Source: Lachnospiraceae bacterium
Lineage (GTDB): Bacteria > Bacillota_A > Clostridia > Lachnospirales > Lachnospiraceae
DNA length: 7,639 nt
Direction of reading: 5' to 3'
NCBI GenBank assembly: GCA_017553665.1
Contig: JAFZKM010000172.1
Span: forward strand, 1 to 7,639
Shown: one piece after another, positions 6,236 through 7,639 of the stretch
Layout of the letters: every line of letters begins with the position of its first letter
Numbering within the stretch: position 1 is the first letter of the stretch
The notes under the pieces: model-generated
Told to the model about the DNA's origin: nothing
Databases searched by the model: none
Seen by the model: only the letters and a program-made list of their open reading frames with translations
Position numbers and translations under genes: made by a program

Positions 6236-6288
6236 ATAAAGATTGTGTTAAACTTTTGGGAAAAGATTGATAAATGCCATGGCATTAC

Positions 6289-6320
6289 AAAAAAGGGCAG
6301 CCGTTTCAGAGCTGCCCTTT
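6289..6320 (-). terminator. Intrinsic terminator after the 239-residue protein gene
   Basis: On the - strand, a ten-base stem forms from AAAGGGCAGC (6320-6311) and GCTGCCCTTT (6301-6292). The loop is nine bases, and the downstream U-tract is formed by the A-run at 6294-6289. It starts 17 bases after the stop codon of the gene at 6338-7057 and separates that gene from the kinase operon. Confidence 0.9.
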
Positions 6321-6337
6321 CGAAAATATGAGTCTTC

Positions 6338-7057
6338 TTACTTGTTTATCTCCACGCTGCTGTAGCTTGCTTCCGCGCGGGTGTAGCTCGCCGAAACCTT
6401 TATCGTGGTGGTCTGCGCCGCAGCTACCGCAGTGCTGCCCGAACCTTCCGCAGCGTCGGTTCCGCCGCCAAGGCTCTTGATCCACTCATCGAGCTTCTTG
6501 TATGTAGCTTCCATGGTCTTGTTCGAAATATCGGGAAGATCCTCGCCCCACTCTTCGCCTGCCTGCTTGAAGCCTTCTTTTACAGCCTCGAGCATCTGCT
6601 GCGCGAGCTCAAGATTATCTCCCGCAAGTGCCTTCGCGAAGGACACGATCCTGTCGGAGGTCTGCTCTACACCCCAGTATCCGTCCTCGGATATGTCTTC
6701 CTGCGCCTGCGCGCGGGTCTCCTCGTCCACTTCGAGCTTTCTGTACAGATTCGCAAGACCCTGCGCGTTCTCAAAGGTTCCGCCCTGCTTCAGGAGCAGC
6801 TTCTCAACGAGTCCGCGAAGCTGCGCGGTACGCTCCTCAGCGTCTGCCTTAAGTCTGTCCAGTGTCTCAAAATCGATATTATGATTCGCGAGAGCGGCCG
6901 CCTTATCCTCGTCGCTCTTCTCATATACCGCGGCGTCGGTCGATGCCGCAACAGCCGAAGTCTTGGTGATCTCGGCGGAAAAAGTCACATTCTCATAGGA
7001 TGCGGTCGCCGAAGTAATATTAACGTTTGTTCCGGGATTGATTCCATTCAGTGCCAT
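6338..7057 (-). CDS. Conserved protein of unknown function with an EDGYWGVE motif
   Basis: This 239-residue cytoplasmic protein has no signal peptide or membrane helix. I cannot name its function. Residues 1-45 are Ser/Thr/Ala/Asn-rich. Residues 60-92 are helical (LDRLKADAEERTAQLRGLVE, then KLLLKQG). A conserved-looking core follows, EDGYWGVEQTSDRIVSFA (124-141), AVKEGFKQAGEEWGEDLPD (158-176) and TYKKLDEWIKS (185-195). I recall similar cores in uncharacterised proteins of Clostridia and perhaps in the DUF5610-type group, but this is memory and not a search. Residues 197-213 are a Gly/Ala/Ser linker. The C-terminus (IKVSASYTRAEASYSSVEI, 219-237) resembles the N-terminal stretch ITSATASYENVTFSAEI (14-30). 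The ATG at 7057 is well supported by AAGGAGG (7071-7065) seven bases upstream. The gene is followed by its own terminator. No convincing promoter lies between it and the veg terminator, so readthrough or a weak promoter at 7130-7166 may drive it. Confidence 0.88.
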   Translation of the reverse strand: MALNGINPGTNVNITSATASYENVTFSAEITKTSAVAASTDAAVYEKSDEDKAAALANHNIDFETLDRLKADAEERTAQLRGLVEKLLLKQGGTFENAQGLANLYRKLEVDEETRAQAQEDISEDGYWGVEQTSDRIVSFAKALAGDNLELAQQMLEAVKEGFKQAGEEWGEDLPDISNKTMEATYKKLDEWIKSLGGGTDAAEGSGSTAVAAAQTTTIKVSASYTRAEASYSSVEINK

Positions 7058-7064
7058 AAGTTAA

Positions 7065-7071
7065 CCTCCTT
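7065..7071 (-). promoter_or_regulatory. Strong RBS of the 239-residue protein gene
   Basis: AAGGAGG on the - strand, seven bases before the ATG at 7057, is close to the ideal anti-16S sequence. It suggests efficient translation. Confidence 0.85.
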
Positions 7072-7085
7072 GTCAAAAAAAACAT

Positions 7086-7129
7086 AAAACGAAAAAGACG
7101 ATACATTCCTTTGTACGGAATATATCGTC
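7086..7129 (-). terminator. Intrinsic terminator (or attenuator) after veg
   Basis: On the - strand, GACGATATATTCC (7129-7117) pairs with GGAATGTATCGTC (7109-7097) over 13 positions with one U-G wobble. The loop is seven bases, followed by five U, CG and four more U (7096-7086). It lies 37 bases after the veg stop and 39 bases before the next start. It ends the veg transcript and could also work as an attenuator for the downstream gene. Confidence 0.88.
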
Positions 7130-7166
7130 ATTCTGCTTTAATTAATTAAACCCTGTTCCGAAAAAA

Positions 7167-7406
7167 TCAGAAATCAAGTTCCACGTCTCTGATGAGTACG
7201 TCTGTATAGCTGTAAGATATCTGTTTTGCGGCCTCGGGACGGTCTCCGTCAAAGGTTACGCAGAATACATGCGGATGCATCTCGGAGATGACGCCCTCTG
7301 CCACATCGCATCTGTTGCGGCCATGATTCTCTCTGACCAGAACTCTCTTCCCCATGTTGCTGAGTATAAGATTGTAAATATAGCACATATTAGCCGGTTG
7401 CCTCAT
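7167..7406 (-). CDS. veg: Veg-family protein (DUF1021)
   Basis: This small cytoplasmic protein of 79 residues matches the Veg family: GKRVLVRENHGRNRCDVAEG (19-38), then the segment MHPHVFCVTFD (43-53) and the ending ISYSYTDVLIRDVELDF (63-79). These parallel the GKR...GRR, YPSVFVI and VSYSYADIL...ELTF parts of Bacillus subtilis Veg as I recall it. In B. subtilis, Veg is abundant and reported to stimulate biofilm formation; its molecular action is unclear. I chose the ATG at 7406 because GAGGAG (7419-7414) lies seven bases upstream. An in-frame ATG at 7427 would add seven residues but has no ribosome binding site and its codons would overlap this one. Upstream there is a near-consensus promoter, and downstream a strong terminator, so the gene is a single-gene transcript. 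Two cysteines (C33, C49) sit in the core. Confidence 0.9.
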   Translation of the reverse strand: MRQPANMCYIYNLILSNMGKRVLVRENHGRNRCDVAEGVISEMHPHVFCVTFDGDRPEAAKQISYSYTDVLIRDVELDF

Positions 7407-7413
7407 TCCGATT

Positions 7414-7419
7414 CTCCTC
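7414..7419 (-). promoter_or_regulatory. veg ribosome binding site that decides the start
   Basis: GAGGAG on the - strand lies seven bases before the ATG at 7406. The alternative ATG at 7425-7427 lies upstream of this site and has none of its own, which favours the shorter protein. Confidence 0.8.
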
Positions 7420-7438
7420 TTCCCCATATTTAGTATGC

Positions 7439-7454
7439 AGTTAGAACCCTAACT
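7439..7454 (-). other. Hairpin at the 5' end of the veg mRNA
   Basis: AGTTAG and CTAACT form a six-base-pair stem with a four-base loop (GGTT on the - strand). It lies at or just after the predicted transcription start. It could protect the 5' end of the message; the role is inferred. Confidence 0.4.
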
Positions 7455-7461
7455 ACAAGAT

Positions 7462-7490
7462 ATCTTATCATCTCTCCTTTAAATTGTCAA
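7462..7490 (-). promoter_or_regulatory. Strong sigma-A-type promoter of veg
   Basis: On the - strand: a consensus -35, TTGACA (7490-7485), a 17-base spacer, and -10 TAAGAT (7467-7462) preceded by TG (extended -10). The predicted start is near 7455, leaving a leader of about 50 bases. Bacillus subtilis veg is also known for a very strong promoter with TTGACA. Confidence 0.85.
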
Positions 7491-7579
7491 AGTGTTTTGA
7501 CTTTTTTATCACAAAATATGGCTTTTCCAAACAAGTGAAAACACAAAATCTAGTTTTTTCGCCTGTTTTCGGGCACTTC

Positions 7580-7604
7580 AAAAAGGGGTATCCCGGTACC
7601 CCTT
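7580..7604 (-). terminator. Intrinsic terminator for a gene beyond the right edge
   Basis: AAGGGGTA (7604-7597 on the - strand) pairs with TACCCCTT (7590-7583). The loop is six bases, and the run of five U (7584-7580) overlaps the stem base. Direction is best on the - strand. A - strand frame entering from the right edge reads to a TAG at 7624-7622, 17 bases before the stem. This may be the end of the neighbouring gene, but only six codons are visible. Between this stem and the veg promoter (7491-7579) I see only A/T-rich DNA with no gene. Confidence 0.6.
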
Positions 7605-7639
7605 CGAAAAAATTTTTCCGACTATCGTTTTTGAGAAGC

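Noticed and set aside
7137..7150. Palindrome TTTAATTAATTAAA after veg
   Set aside because: Low-complexity A/T sequence; chance self-complementarity is likely and no promoter fits it well.
1..7639. Mobile element, CRISPR array, toxin-antitoxin pair or defence system
   Set aside because: No transposase, integrase, repeat-spacer pattern, paired small genes or defence domain is visible on either strand.

Overview
The window looks like chromosomal DNA from a Gram-positive member of the Clostridia, probably Lachnospiraceae-like. The grounds are a tetrahydrofolate (THF) riboswitch of the Firmicutes type, an ECF-type folate S component, a Veg-family protein, strong AGGAGG-type ribosome binding sites, A/T-rich sigma-A-like promoters, and GC-rich hairpin plus U-tract terminators. 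The genus is an inference; no rRNA or tRNA is present to test it. I see no mobile element, CRISPR array, tRNA or phage gene.

Layout, left to right. (1) 1-2012, + strand: a THF riboswitch leader, then folT (ECF folate S component) and folC (folylpolyglutamate/dihydrofolate synthase), which overlap by 4 bases. This is a folate uptake-and-retention operon. FolT imports folate, and FolC polyglutamylates it so that it stays in the cell and serves as a cofactor. Reduced folate would feed back through the aptamer. The leader contains mutually exclusive helices, and the folT ribosome binding site lies inside the terminator stem. (2) 2006-3163, - strand: a membrane-bound diguanylate cyclase with an intact GGEEF site and I-site, convergent with folC and overlapping it by 7 bases. 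(3) 3164-3310: a compact divergent promoter region. (4) 3311-4210, + strand: a soluble, highly charged coiled-coil protein of unknown function. (5) 4211-4246: a near-perfect bidirectional terminator. (6) 4258-6182, - strand: a two-component system, histidine kinase then OmpR/PhoB-type response regulator. (7) 6338-7057, - strand: an uncharacterised 239-residue protein with a recognisable but unnamed conserved core and similar Ser/Ala/Tyr-rich segments at both ends. (8) 7167-7406, - strand: a Veg-family gene with a canonical promoter and its own terminator. (9) 7407-7639: the veg leader and promoter, then a terminator for a gene lying beyond the right edge.

How the parts relate. Only folT-folC (folate) and the kinase-regulator pair are clear functional units. 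The diguanylate cyclase, the two-component system and Veg (linked to biofilm formation in Bacillus subtilis) are all signalling or lifestyle genes, but each has its own promoter or terminator, so a common pathway is not shown by the sequence. The least understood items are the 239-residue protein at 6338-7057 and the coiled-coil protein at 3311-4210. The most informative regulatory element is the THF riboswitch expression platform. I see no clear evidence of a wholly new multi-gene system.
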